NCBI GenBank assembly: GCA_963169045.1
Contig: CAUJDF010000106.1
Location: forward strand, 60,095 to 124,094
Reading direction: 5' to 3'
DNA: 64,000 nucleotides
Origin: Myxococcota bacterium
GTDB lineage: Bacteria > Myxococcota_A > Bradymonadia > UBA7976 > UBA1532
The notes below the pieces were generated by a model. The model ran no database searches. It had not been told where the DNA came from and saw only the letters and a list, made by a program, of their open reading frames with translations. Made by a program: the position numbers and the translations under genes. How positions within the stretch are numbered: position 1 is the stretch's first letter; every line of letters starts with the position of its first letter. This document shows positions 1-8,666 of the stretch, one piece after another.

Positions 1-11
1 CGAGGTGCCCC

Positions 12-2360
12 GTGTCGACGTTCGATCCCGTCCCCGCCATCGCCGAAGAGCTGAGCCTGCCGCAGAGCGGCGTGGCCGCCGTCGTGAAGCTGCTCGAGGG
101 CGGCGCCACCGTCCCCTTCATCGCCCGCTACCGCAAGGAGATGACGGGCTCGCTCGACGAGGTGCAGATCCGCGCCATCGAAGAGCGCCGCACCTACCTC
201 ATCGAGCTCGAGGACCGGCGCGCGACGGTGCTCTCGTCGATCGAGGAGCAGGGCAAGCTGACCGACGAGCTGCGGGCGCGCATCCTGGCCTGCACGTCGA
301 AGGCGGCCCTCGAGGACCTGTACCTCCCCTACCGACCGAAGCGGCGCACGCGGGCGGTGATCGCGCGCGAGAAAGGCCTCGAGCCGCTGGCGCTGCGCAT
401 CCTGGCGCAGCCCGCCGACGGCGATCCGCGCGCCGAGGCCGCCGCGTTCGTGGGCGAAGGCGTGGAGGACGCCGACGCGGCGCTGGCCGGCGCCCGCGAC
501 ATCGTGGCCGAGGCGGTGAGCGAGAACGCGGACGTCCGCACGATGGCGCGCGAGATCTTCTTCAACGACGGGCTGATCGTCGCCGAGGCCTCGCCCGAGG
601 CGCGCGAGCAGCGGACGCGCTTCGAGCAGTATTACGAGTTCGCCGAGCCGGCGGCGAAGATCCCGTCGCACCGCTACCTGGCCGTGCGCCGCGGCGAGAA
701 CGAGGGCGTGCTGCGCGTGCGCCTCGACGTGCCCGAGGACAAGGTCGTGCCCCGGATGCACCGGATCATGGGCGTCGACGCGAAATCGCCCTGGGCCGGC
801 GAGATGGCCGCCGCCATCGAGGACGCGTACCGCCGCCTGCTGGCGCCGAGCGTCTCGATCGACGTCCGCGTCGACCTGAAGGACCGCAGCGATCGCTCGG
901 CCGTCGACGTCTTCGCCCACAACCTGCGCGACCTCTTGCTGGCGCCGCCGCTCGGCGAGCGCCGCGTCGTCGGCATCGACCCCGGCCTGCGCACCGGCTG
1001 CAAGTGCGTGGCGCTCGACGAGACCGGCAAGCTGCTCGAGCACACGACCATCTACCCCGGCCAGGGCGCCCACAAGGACGAGCGCGCCCGCGAGGAGATC
1101 GTTGCGCTCGTCAAGCGCCACCAGCCGTTCGCCGTCGCCATCGGCAACGGCACCGGCGGCCGCGAGGCCGAGGCGTTCACGCGCCGGGCCCTGAAGGACG
1201 CCGGCGTCGAGGGCGTGATCGTCGTGCCGGTGAACGAGGCCGGCGCCTCGGTCTACAGCGCCAGCGACGTGGCGCGCGAAGAGCTGGGCGACTACGACAT
1301 CACCGTGCGCGGCGCGGCCTCGATCGCCCGGCGCATGCAGGACCCGCTGGCGGAGCTGGTGAAGATCGACCCGAAGTCGATCGGCGTCGGCCAGTACCAG
1401 CACGACGTGCACCAGCCGCTGCTGGCGAAGAAGCTCGACGAGGTCGTCGAGAGCTGCGTGAACAGCGTCGGCGTCGTGGTGAACACGGCGAGCCCGTCGC
1501 TGCTCGGCTACGTGGCCGGCATCGGCCCGTCGCTGGCGAAGAAGATCGTGCAGCACCGGGCCGAGCACGGCGCGTTCAAGAGCCGCAAGCAGCTGCTGGA
1601 CGTGCCGGGCATCGGCCCGAAGACGTTCGAGCAGGCGGCGGGCTTCCTCCGCGTGCGCGACGGCGCGCACCCGCTCGACGCGTCGGCCGTGCACCCCGAG
1701 CGCTACGGCCTCGTCGAGCGGATGGCGAAGGACCTCGGCGTCGCGCTGAAGGATCTCGTCGGCAACCGCGAGCTCGTGGAGAAGATCGACCTGCGCCGGT
1801 ACGTGAGCGACGAGGTCGGCGAGCCCACGCTGCGCGACATCCTCGACGAGCTCCGCCGCCCGGGCCGCGATCCGCGCGACCAGTTCACCCCCCCGCAGTT
1901 CCGCGAGGACGTCAACACCCTCGACGACCTCAAGGTGGGGATGATCCTGGAAGGGCGCGTGACGAACGTGACCCACTTCGGCGCATTCGTGGACATCGGC
2001 GTGCACGAGGACGGCCTCGTCCACATCTCCGAGCTGTCGGAGAAGTTCATCAAGGATCCGCGCGAGGTGGTGAAGGCCGGCGACATCATCAAGGTCCGCG
2101 TGCTCGCGGTCGACCTCGAGCGCAAGCGGGTCTCGCTGTCGGCGCGCATGTCGGAGCGGCCGGCGCCCGCCCGCGACGCGGGACCGCGCGACGCGGGGCC
2201 GCGGCGCGACGACCGGCGCGGCCCGCCGCCCAAGGGCGGCCCCGGCGGCGGCAAGGGGCCCGGTGGCGGCGGCAAGGGGCCCGGCAGCGGCGGCAAGGGC
2301 GGCGGGGGCGACGGCTTCAAGCACAACCCGTTCGCGGACCTGCTCAAGGGCCGCCGCTGA
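12..2360 (+). CDS. tex: Tex family RNA-binding transcription accessory protein
   Basis: The 782-residue protein has the full Tex architecture: a helical N-terminal Tex domain, a YqgF/RNase H-like fold opening with GIDPGLRTGCK near residue 321, paired helix-hairpin-helix motifs near residues 500-545 (including VPGIGPKTFEQAAGF) and an S1 RNA-binding domain near 640-710 (GAFVDIGVHEDGLVHISEL). Tex proteins are cytoplasmic nucleic-acid-binding factors linked to transcription and RNA metabolism. The tail after about 715 is a Gly/Lys/Pro-rich disordered extension, longer than in many homologues and probably a further RNA-contacting region. The GTG start at 12 is preceded by GAGGTG with five-base spacing. 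The gene is convergent with recX, four bases beyond its stop. Any promoter lies left of the window. Confidence 0.96.
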   Translation: MSTFDPVPAIAEELSLPQSGVAAVVKLLEGGATVPFIARYRKEMTGSLDEVQIRAIEERRTYLIELEDRRATVLSSIEEQGKLTDELRARILACTSKAALEDLYLPYRPKRRTRAVIAREKGLEPLALRILAQPADGDPRAEAAAFVGEGVEDADAALAGARDIVAEAVSENADVRTMAREIFFNDGLIVAEASPEAREQRTRFEQYYEFAEPAAKIPSHRYLAVRRGENEGVLRVRLDVPEDKVVPRMHRIMGVDAKSPWAGEMAAAIEDAYRRLLAPSVSIDVRVDLKDRSDRSAVDVFAHNLRDLLLAPPLGERRVVGIDPGLRTGCKCVALDETGKLLEHTTIYPGQGAHKDERAREEIVALVKRHQPFAVAIGNGTGGREAEAFTRRALKDAGVEGVIVVPVNEAGASVYSASDVAREELGDYDITVRGAASIARRMQDPLAELVKIDPKSIGVGQYQHDVHQPLLAKKLDEVVESCVNSVGVVVNTASPSLLGYVAGIGPSLAKKIVQHRAEHGAFKSRKQLLDVPGIGPKTFEQAAGFLRVRDGAHPLDASAVHPERYGLVERMAKDLGVALKDLVGNRELVEKIDLRRYVSDEVGEPTLRDILDELRRPGRDPRDQFTPPQFREDVNTLDDLKVGMILEGRVTNVTHFGAFVDIGVHEDGLVHISELSEKFIKDPREVVKAGDIIKVRVLAVDLERKRVSLSARMSERPAPARDAGPRDAGPRRDDRRGPPPKGGPGGGKGPGGGGKGPGSGGKGGGGDGFKHNPFADLLKGRR

Positions 2361-2368
2361 GCGCTCAG
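2357..2368. terminator. Palindrome shared by the tex and recX stop codons
   Basis: CTGAGCGCTCAG is a perfect 12-bp palindrome containing the TGA of tex and, on the other strand, the TGA of recX. It could form a small hairpin at the end of either transcript, but the stem is short and no T-tract follows, so a terminator role is only a possibility. Confidence 0.35.
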
Positions 2369-3021
2369 GCGTCGCGCTCCTGCCAGAGCTGCTCGACCGC
2401 GCCCTTCACCGTGTCCCACCCGAAGCCCCGACGCATCAGGAAGTTGCCGAGCCGCTGCCGGAACTGCTGGCGGTCGTCGACGCCGCGCAGGTGCGACAGG
2501 TGCTTGCGGCCGGCGCGCACGGCGGCGTCGGCCTCGTCGCGGTCGGGGTCGGCGAGGGCGGCGTCGATGTCGGCGCGGGCCACGCCGCGCTGACCGAGCT
2601 CGGCGCGCAGCGCGCGGGCGCCCTTCGGCCGGGCGCGGTCGCGGGACTCGACGAACGACCGCGCGTACTCGGCGTCGTTCAGCAGGCCGGCGGCGGCGAG
2701 CCGGTCGAGCGCGTGCTCGCGGTGCGCCGGCGCGACGCCCTTGCCGGCGAGGTAGCGGTCGACCTCGCGGCGGCTGCGCGCGCGCCGGGCGAGGCAGCCG
2801 AGCGCGAGGTCGTGGGCGCGCAGGCGGCCGTCGTCGTCGCGGAGCGCGGCCAGCGTCGCGGCGTCGACGTCGGCGCCGACGACGAGGCGGACGGCGCAGG
2901 TGGGGCCGAGGTCGAACGCGGGCTCACCCTCGGGCGTGCCCTCGGGCGCGGGCTCGAGGAAGACGGCGAAGCGGCCGCCGCGGCGGCGCGCGATGCGAAC
3001 GATGCGGAAAAGACTGGACAT
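2365..3021 (-). CDS. recX: RecX-like regulatory protein
   Basis: The 218-residue protein carries the RecX pattern of repeated three-helix units. The first contains a D-x-Y-L-A-x-K-G region near residues 85-95, the second GLLNDAEYARSFVESRDRARPKG near 112-135, and the C-terminal one RGFGWDTVKGAVEQLW near 198-213. RecX binds RecA filaments and modulates recombination and SOS activity in the cytoplasm. About 65 N-terminal residues precede the helical units, in the usual variable position. The family call is confident from the AEYARSFVESR and FLMRRGFGWDTV signatures. recA is not in the window, so the gene is not in a recA-recX operon here. The ATG at 3019-3021 begins the conserved-looking N-terminus. 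Confidence 0.88.
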   Translation of the reverse strand: MSSLFRIVRIARRRGGRFAVFLEPAPEGTPEGEPAFDLGPTCAVRLVVGADVDAATLAALRDDDGRLRAHDLALGCLARRARSRREVDRYLAGKGVAPAHREHALDRLAAAGLLNDAEYARSFVESRDRARPKGARALRAELGQRGVARADIDAALADPDRDEADAAVRAGRKHLSHLRGVDDRQQFRQRLGNFLMRRGFGWDTVKGAVEQLWQERDA

Positions 3022-3053
3022 GCGTGCAGGCTAACACCGGGCGGCCGGCGCTG

Positions 3054-3479
3054 TCAGCCGGCGGACAGCGGGACGCGGGGCGCCGGCGGCACGAGCGGCC
3101 CCGGCACCGAGGGCGGCGGCAGGGGCAGCGGACGCTCGAGGGGGTAGCGCAGGGCCTCCTGGTAGGCGCGCTCGAGCGCGTCGACGGCGGCCTCGAGCTC
3201 CTGGCGGCGGTCCGGCCGCTGCGCCCGGTTGGACGCGGCGTAGGCCTCCCACGCGTCCCAGGCGGCCTGGTGGCGCTCGGCCAGGTCCTCGAGCGCCTGC
3301 TCGATGTCGGGCTCCATCGGCTCGACCTCGCGCTTGAGGACGACGCGCGCCTTCGCCTCGAGGTCCTTCACCTGCGACGAGACGCGGCTGAGGCGGGTCC
3401 GTTCGGGATCGGCCGGCAGGCCGGCGCGGGCGCCACCGGCGAGGGCCAGCAGGGCCACGAGTGCAACGCGCGCCCACAT
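3054..3479 (-). CDS. Small exported protein with Pro-rich tail, function unknown
   Basis: I do not recognise this 141-residue protein. It opens with a clear signal peptide (MWARVALVALLALAGGARA) and continues with an acidic, helical, probably coiled-coil body of about 95 residues. It ends in a Pro-rich tail (PLPLPPPSVPGPLVPPAP). The chosen ATG at 3477-3479 has GGAGGAGG about five bases upstream. The same frame stays open for 62 more codons upstream, but that stretch is Arg/Pro-rich read-through without a ribosome site. It lies downstream of the HEAT-repeat gene, separated by 154 bp that contain a strong hairpin, so it may be transcribed independently. It is probably periplasmic. Confidence 0.7.
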   Translation of the reverse strand: MWARVALVALLALAGGARAGLPADPERTRLSRVSSQVKDLEAKARVVLKREVEPMEPDIEQALEDLAERHQAAWDAWEAYAASNRAQRPDRRQELEAAVDALERAYQEALRYPLERPLPLPPPSVPGPLVPPAPRVPLSAG

Positions 3480-3556
3480 GGCTCGACCTCCTCCGTGCCG
3501 CGTGGCCCATCTGGCAAGGGGCATGCCCGCGGGGGACCCCGGTGGTCCGCCGGCGC

Positions 3557-3575
3557 GCGGGGCGGGACGCCCCGC
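3557..3575 (-). terminator. Terminator-like hairpin after the HEAT-repeat gene
   Basis: GCGGGGC and GCCCCGC form a perfect 7-bp GC stem with a five-base loop (GGGAC). It lies about 60 bp past the stop of the minus-strand gene at 3634-4947. There is no T-tract, so it is only terminator-like. Confidence 0.4.
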
Positions 3576-3633
3576 CCGGGGGGTCGGCCTGCCACGGACG
3601 CCGCGGCGAGGCGGGCCACGACGCCCGCCGCTG

Positions 3634-4947
3634 TCAGTCCTCGTCGGCCAGCGTGAGCGCGCCATCCCCGTGGGCCGGCGCGAGGGACAGCGCGCCCTCG
3701 GACGACGGGGCCGCGAGGCTGAGCTGGCCGGCGCCGCCCCCGAGCCGCGACTGGATGCGCCGGACCGCCGTCAGCGCCGCCTCGCGCAGCTCGGACGACA
3801 GCCCCCGCTCGGCCGCCCGCTGCTGCAGCGGCGCGACCGCCTCGCGCGTGCCCACCTGCCCGAGCGCCTCCACCGCCAGGCGCTGGACGTCCGCGTTGGC
3901 GTGGCGCGCCAGACCGAGGAGGGCCGGCTCCGCCTCGGCGCCGAAGGACGCGAAGGTCTCGGCCAGGGTCCGGCCGAGGTCCGCGTCGGACCCGGCGTCG
4001 AGCGCGAGCAGGCGGGCGCGGTCCTCGGGCGACGCGGCCAACAGGCGCACGGCGGTCAGCCGCAGGCGGGGCGCGTCCTCGCCGAGGCAGTCGCGGGCCA
4101 GCGCACGGGCCTCGTCGACCCGGCGCGACGCCAGCGTCCGCAGCGCCGCCTCGCGGATCTCGTCCGACGTCTCGGCGGGGACGAGCTCCGACAGCACCTG
4201 GTTGGCGGCGAGGACGTCCATCTGGCTCGCGGCGGCGAGGCGCAGCGCCGGCTCGGCGGACTGCAGCCGGCGCGCCTGCTCGAGGGGCGTCCCGGGCGCC
4301 CGCACGGCGTCCTCCAACAGCGCCTCGAGCGCGAGCCGGCGGACGGCGGCCTCCGCGTCCGTCGTGGTGACCGCCGCCAGCCGCGCGTGTGTCTCGTCCG
4401 GCGGGAAGACGAGCGCCGCGGCGAGCGACCGCAGGCGGTCGATCGCCGCGCGCACCTCGGCGACGTCGGGCAGCACGAGCTGGGCCTCGACCATCACGGC
4501 GAGGCGGCCGTCGGCGACGCCGCCGCGCCGCGTCAGCAGCTCGACCAGGTGGGCGCGCACGTCGCGGGTCAGCGCCGCGCTGCGCCACGGCTGCGGCGCG
4601 CGGACCGCGGCGAGGAGGTCGAGGACCATGTCCCCGGTCACCGGCTCGACGACCGGCCGGCCGCCCCACGACGCGACGGGCGCCTCGCGGCGCTGGCACT
4701 CGAAGGCCACGGGCAGCCCCGGCACCGGTCCGAGCTCGAGGTACAGGCCCGCCGCGCGGGTGTCTTCGCCGATGCGCGAGGTGGCGACGAGCGAGACCCC
4801 GTCGACCTCGCCTTCGAGACGGCGGGGTCGCCGGAGGGCGCGCAGACCGAGCTGGGCACCGAACCGCTGCCAGCGGCGCTCGCGGACGAAGTGCGCGCCG
4901 ACAGCGAGACCGACGACGGCGGCCCCGACGAGCCAGGCGCCGTCCAT
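3634..4947 (-). CDS. Membrane-anchored HEAT-repeat protein
   Basis: The 437-residue protein has an N-terminal membrane anchor (GAWLVGAAVVGLAVGAHF) and then about 130 residues without a motif I recognise. From about residue 185 it is a run of HEAT/PBS-lyase-like helical repeats, with recurring units such as RRLALEALLEDA, REAALRTLASRRVDEA, LRLTAVRLLAASPEDR, VQRLAVEALGQVGTREAV and LREAALTAVRRIQ. HEAT repeats are protein-interaction scaffolds, so the partner cannot be read from the sequence. The C-terminal about 35 residues contain three LxLA-type segments (QLSLAAP, ALSLAPA, ALTLADED), perhaps a short docking tail. No ribosome site is obvious before the ATG. It follows the VWA lipoprotein gene by 61 bp and may share its transcript. 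Confidence 0.75.
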   Translation of the reverse strand: MDGAWLVGAAVVGLAVGAHFVRERRWQRFGAQLGLRALRRPRRLEGEVDGVSLVATSRIGEDTRAAGLYLELGPVPGLPVAFECQRREAPVASWGGRPVVEPVTGDMVLDLLAAVRAPQPWRSAALTRDVRAHLVELLTRRGGVADGRLAVMVEAQLVLPDVAEVRAAIDRLRSLAAALVFPPDETHARLAAVTTTDAEAAVRRLALEALLEDAVRAPGTPLEQARRLQSAEPALRLAAASQMDVLAANQVLSELVPAETSDEIREAALRTLASRRVDEARALARDCLGEDAPRLRLTAVRLLAASPEDRARLLALDAGSDADLGRTLAETFASFGAEAEPALLGLARHANADVQRLAVEALGQVGTREAVAPLQQRAAERGLSSELREAALTAVRRIQSRLGGGAGQLSLAAPSSEGALSLAPAHGDGALTLADED

Positions 4948-5008
4948 CAGCGGCGGCGGCCGCGGGGGGCGGGGCGAGTGGAGGGAACGGAACGCACGGG
5001 CTGTCTCC

Positions 5009-6811
5009 TCAGTCCGCCGGCCAGGGATCCTCGGGGATCTCCGCGTCGTCGGGCGGGGGCGCCGGCGCGCGCGAGTTGTTCACGATGACCTGCGCCAGGC
5101 GCTCCATGAGCTCGATGTCGGCGCGGATGTCCTCGTCCCCCTCGCCGCCGTTGGCCGAGTCCTCGTAGTCGCGAGCGGCGGCGATGACGCGCTGCAGCAG
5201 CAGGAAGGCGCCGGGCGCGTCACGGTCGAGGTGGAAGAGGTCGCAGGCCATCTGCAGCGTCACGAAGATGTTCAGCATCACGAAGCTCTTCGTGACGATG
5301 GCGTTGTCGAAGAAGCCCTGCTCACGAAGGATCCAGGGCGCGTCGGGATAGGTCACCTCGACCGTGTCGCGGACGATCTCGTCGGTGCCCGGCTCGCGGA
5401 AGCTCACCTCGACGCGGGCCACGCGGGCCGTCGCCACCTCGCGGTCGTCCGGCGCGTCGACGCGGGGCATCAGCTCGAGCAGCAGCGCCGAGCCGCCGCC
5501 GCGCCGCCCGCCGCCGGGCGTCTGGTCGTCGTGGGCGACGCGGTGCGCGAGGAAGACGCTCGGCACCTCGAGACGGCCCCCGTCCGGGGTGGGCTCCCAG
5601 AACGACGACCCCTGCGCCCGCAGGATCTCGTAGTCGCTGCCCGCGCTGACGTCGAGGTGCAGGTCGAAGGCGACCGGCACCGTGAAGTAGCCGATCTCCT
5701 GGGTGAAGACCTCCTCGACCGCGCCCGCGTCCTCGAGGAAGTAGAAGTTGCCGTCGCCCTGCTCGGCGATGCCGCGCATCAGCGCGTAGTTGAAGCTGGT
5801 GCCGAGGCCGATCGACGTGATGCCGACGCCGTCGGAGTTGTAGCCGCGGCTCATGCGCAGGATGTCGTCGGGGTGCGTGGGGCCGATCGTCGGTTCGCCG
5901 TCCGAGAGGAAGATGACGCGGTTCTGGCGGCCGCTGTCGTAGTGGTCGAAGACCTCCTGGTAGCCGCGCTCGAGGCCGCCGAACAGGTTCGTGCCGCCCT
6001 CGGCGACGAGGCCGCCCACGATGCGCTGCAGGTCGTTGCGGCGACCGCGCAGCTCGCTCATCGGGAACGCGAGCTGCGCCTCGTTGCTGTAGGTGACCAG
6101 CGCGATGCGGTCGTCGTCGTTCAGCGCGTTGACGAGCTGAGCGAGGCCCTGGCGCACGAACTGGATCTTGCCCTCGGCGTTCATGGAGCCCGAGACGTCG
6201 ACGACCACCGCCACCGTGAGCGGCGGGCGCCGGTCCGGCGTGGCGACGATCGGCGAGTTGAGGCCCAGCTGCAGCATGGTGCAGTTGTTCCCGTTCATCA
6301 GGTTGCCCATCACGCCGAGCATCGCCTGCAGGCACACGCGGCGACCGCACTGCGGCGGGGGGAGCGGCGTGTGGTGCTCGGCGAAGAAGCCGGCGGCGTC
6401 GAAGGTGTCCGTGCGCGGGACGATGCCATCGTCGAGCTGGCGGCGGAAGTAGCCGAAGTCCTGGCTGCCGCTGAGGTTGATGTTGGTGTTGCCGCCGCCG
6501 GGCGCGGCGTCCGACTCGGGGGCGCCCGCGTCGGCGGCGTCGGCCCAGCCGCCGCCCTCGCCGCCGGCGCCGCCCGCGCCGCCGGCGCCGCCCTCGCCGC
6601 CGGCGCCGCCCGCGCCGTCGCCCTGACCGCCGCCGCCCTGCCCGCCGCCGCCGCTCGGGCCCTGACCGGCGTCGAGCGACGGGCGGTGGCCGACCGGCGC
6701 GCCGCCGCCGGCGCCGCCGCCGCCCGCCGAAGCGTCCGCCGCTTCGCCTCCGTCACAGGCCGCGCACATCGCGGCGGCCCACAGCGCCCAAACCCACACG
6801 CTCGTCCGCAT
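5009..6811 (-). CDS. VWA-domain lipoprotein
   Basis: The 600-residue protein begins with a lipoprotein signal (lipobox AAMCAAC, giving a lipidated Cys), then a Gly/Ala-rich spacer of about 75 residues. Next comes the short YFRRQLDDG / DTFDAAGFFAEHH region that precedes VWA domains of the YfbK type. The VWA domain has an intact MIDAS motif, DVSGS at residues 205-209, followed by DDDRIALVTYS and IFLSDGEPT. After the VWA come a beta-rich region and a helical C-terminus with a Cys and Asn-rich stretch. Such proteins bind ligands through a metal ion on the outer surface or in the periplasm. The ATG at 6809-6811 was chosen because it begins the signal peptide and follows GGGAGGA. The frame remains open far upstream, but that region overlaps the next gene and looks like GC-driven read-through. 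Confidence 0.88.
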   Translation of the reverse strand: MRTSVWVWALWAAAMCAACDGGEAADASAGGGGAGGGAPVGHRPSLDAGQGPSGGGGQGGGGQGDGAGGAGGEGGAGGAGGAGGEGGGWADAADAGAPESDAAPGGGNTNINLSGSQDFGYFRRQLDDGIVPRTDTFDAAGFFAEHHTPLPPPQCGRRVCLQAMLGVMGNLMNGNNCTMLQLGLNSPIVATPDRRPPLTVAVVVDVSGSMNAEGKIQFVRQGLAQLVNALNDDDRIALVTYSNEAQLAFPMSELRGRRNDLQRIVGGLVAEGGTNLFGGLERGYQEVFDHYDSGRQNRVIFLSDGEPTIGPTHPDDILRMSRGYNSDGVGITSIGLGTSFNYALMRGIAEQGDGNFYFLEDAGAVEEVFTQEIGYFTVPVAFDLHLDVSAGSDYEILRAQGSSFWEPTPDGGRLEVPSVFLAHRVAHDDQTPGGGRRGGGSALLLELMPRVDAPDDREVATARVARVEVSFREPGTDEIVRDTVEVTYPDAPWILREQGFFDNAIVTKSFVMLNIFVTLQMACDLFHLDRDAPGAFLLLQRVIAAARDYEDSANGGEGDEDIRADIELMERLAQVIVNNSRAPAPPPDDAEIPEDPWPAD

Positions 6812-6833
6812 GTGCCGTCCTCCCGAAATCCCC

Positions 6834-6848
6834 CGACCCCCGGGGTCG
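6834..6848. terminator. Near-perfect palindrome between 301-aa gene and VWA gene
   Basis: CGACCCC-C-GGGGTCG is a 7-bp inverted repeat with a single-base centre, in the 68 bp between the end of the gene at 6880 and the start of the VWA gene at 6811. It could end the upstream transcript or be an operator for the VWA gene. No T-tract is present. Confidence 0.35.
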
Positions 6849-6879
6849 CGGGCCACGGGACGCGGCGCGGCGGACGGTC

Positions 6880-7785
6880 TTACACGCGGCGGCGCTCGCC
6901 CCTGCGGCTGCGCATGAGCCGCAGCCCGACGAAGACGCCGATCCACGGCAGCCAGCCCACGAGGCGCCGCTGCCAGGCGCGACCGGCGCGGGGCCGTCCG
7001 CTCGCGGGCGCGACGGCGCAGCTGTCGGCCCCGCCGTCGCAGCCGCCGCCGCTCGAGGCCACGTCGTCGCCGGCGCAGCCGGAGCCGGCGTCGCTCGAAC
7101 CGCCGAGGTCGTCGCCCTCGCAGCCCGACGGCTCGCCGCCGCCACCGTCGACGTCGTCGCCCTCGCAGCCGCCGCCGTCGGAGGCACTGCCGGCGGAGTC
7201 GTCCCAGTCGTCGTCGTAGGTCCGGTGGTCGTGGTACGTGCCCCCGCAACCACCGGTGTCGTACACCGGGTCCACCTCGACGGCGCCGAAGCCGTCGGTG
7301 ACCTCGTCTTCGTCGCGGGCCGGCGGCACGGCGGGCACGAGGACGAGCTCCCCGTCCTTCAGGCGCCGCCAGGCGCCATCGCCGCCCTCGAGGTCGAGCT
7401 CGAGGCGCAGCTCGAACGGCGCCGCCGCGTACGGGGGCATCCGCAGGCGGCCGGCGCTCAGCCGCTCGAACGCGAAGCGGACGGCGCCGTCCGGGCCATA
7501 CTCGGTGTAGCCCACCTTCACCCGCGGATCGGGCAGCTCGATCGTCTCGCCGGCGGGCGGCGGCGGCTCGGCGCGCACGGTCAGCAGGCCGTCGGCGCCG
7601 GGCAGCTCGAGCGTCGCCACCATCGAGAGCCCGACGCCGGGCTCGACGCGCGCCACGACCGCCGCCTGCACGAACGCGCTCGAGCCGGGGCGCTTGCCGT
7701 CGCCGCGCGCCCACTCGACGTTGCCGTCGCCGGACGCCTGCCAGGCCACGCACCACGGCATCAGCAATAGGATCAAGCCCCGCAT
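6880..7785 (-). CDS. Exported Cys/Gly-Asp repeat protein with C-terminal membrane anchor
   Basis: The 301-residue protein has an N-terminal signal peptide (MRGLILLLMPWCVAWQASG) and a beta-rich domain of about 150 residues ending near residue 155. A low-complexity region follows with recurring C-E-G-D-D units (GCEGDDVDG, GCEGDDLGG, GCAGDDVAS) and GGC motifs. It ends with Arg residues, one hydrophobic helix (LVGWLPWIGVFVGL) and a basic tail (RSRRGERRRV). That tripartite ending is laid out like bacterial C-terminal sorting signals such as MYXO-CTERM, although the canonical Cys pair is not obvious. The function of the globular domain is unknown. The gene precedes the VWA lipoprotein gene on the same strand. 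The two may form one surface unit, but a palindrome lies between them. Confidence 0.72.
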   Translation of the reverse strand: MRGLILLLMPWCVAWQASGDGNVEWARGDGKRPGSSAFVQAAVVARVEPGVGLSMVATLELPGADGLLTVRAEPPPPAGETIELPDPRVKVGYTEYGPDGAVRFAFERLSAGRLRMPPYAAAPFELRLELDLEGGDGAWRRLKDGELVLVPAVPPARDEDEVTDGFGAVEVDPVYDTGGCGGTYHDHRTYDDDWDDSAGSASDGGGCEGDDVDGGGGEPSGCEGDDLGGSSDAGSGCAGDDVASSGGGCDGGADSCAVAPASGRPRAGRAWQRRLVGWLPWIGVFVGLRLMRSRRGERRRV

Positions 7786-7840
7786 CGCCCCGCCCCTTCC
7801 ACCACCTGCGGTCCCCGCCGAGAAACCCGAGCGCTCGCGA

Positions 7841-8449
7841 TCAGAAGTGGAACGTGGCCGCCACGCCGAGGCGCACGCGCCCGTGCTCGCCGTCGGGATC
7901 GGGGATGCCGGCGGCCAGCGACGCGAGGTCCGGGCCGTCGTCCTCGGGCTGCCAGGCGAGGCCGATGTTGCCGCCGACCGAGAACTGATTGCTCAGGCGG
8001 AGCTGAAGGCCCGCGTCGCCGAACACGACGAAGGGGTCGTCCTCGAGGCGCACGGTCGGGTGGCCGTCGCGCGTGATCACCGCGTCCTCGAAGATCTGAC
8101 CGGCGGCCACCTGCAACATCACGCGCAGGCGCTCGGTGATCGGCAGGTAGATGCGTCCGCCGAACGCGTACTCGCGCTGCTCGCGCGCGAGGAGGGCGCC
8201 GCCGGTGCGCGCCGGCCCGAGGCTGCCCACCTCGGAGTAGCCGCCGCGGGCGACGAGGTAGAGCGCGGGCGTCGAGTGGCGGAAGCGCCCGCCGATGCCG
8301 AAGGTCAGCGCGCCGCCGTACCCCTCGTCGCCCTCGGCCTCGACGCCGACCGGGCTGTTGAGCCCGCCCTCGAGCTCGAGGAGGAAGTGGTTCTCCGCCT
8401 GCGCCACAGAGGCCACCCCCAGCACCGCCATCATCACGAGCGTCCGCAT
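7841..8449 (-). CDS. Small outer-membrane beta-barrel protein
   Basis: The 202-residue protein starts with a cleavable signal peptide (MRTLVMMAVLGVASVAQA). Alternating amphipathic strands follow, such as HFLLELEGGLNSPVG, ALTFGIGGRFRHS, ALYLVARGGYSEVG, REYAFGGRIYLPI and LRVMLQVAAGQIF. It ends in VRLGVAATFHF, a terminal Phe typical of barrels inserted by the BAM complex. The length fits an 8-stranded OmpA/OmpX-like barrel. The ligand or role is unknown. The ATG at 8447-8449 is preceded by GAGGAGG; longer upstream frames are read-through. The 217 bp between this gene and the divergent L,D-transpeptidase gene must hold the promoters of both. I could not identify them. Confidence 0.82.
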   Translation of the reverse strand: MRTLVMMAVLGVASVAQAENHFLLELEGGLNSPVGVEAEGDEGYGGALTFGIGGRFRHSTPALYLVARGGYSEVGSLGPARTGGALLAREQREYAFGGRIYLPITERLRVMLQVAAGQIFEDAVITRDGHPTVRLEDDPFVVFGDAGLQLRLSNQFSVGGNIGLAWQPEDDGPDLASLAAGIPDPDGEHGRVRLGVAATFHF

Positions 8450-8666
8450 CGTCCACCTCCTCGCGGACGGTCCATAGCAGCGGGCGTACCAACCCCGACG
8501 GGCCGTGAGACGGCCCCGGCGCGGCGCGGGGGTGTGAATCGCGCGCCACACGCGTGACGCCCCGGCACGCCGGGCCCGGCGCGATCGACCGTGATGCGGC
8601 GCCCGGCGGCGGGGTCGGCGGAGCGCGGGAGTTGCCGCGACGGGCGAGCGGTGGGATTCTGCGCGC

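Noticed and set aside
3461..7219. Very long open frame on the plus strand opposite the HEAT-repeat and VWA genes
   Set aside because: It is Arg/Ala/Ser-rich, shows no family signature and lies antisense to well-supported genes. GC-rich codon bias creates such frames.
7828..7837. CGAGCGCTCG palindrome after the barrel gene
   Set aside because: Ten bases of GC-rich palindrome are expected often by chance in this composition, and nothing else marks it as a site.
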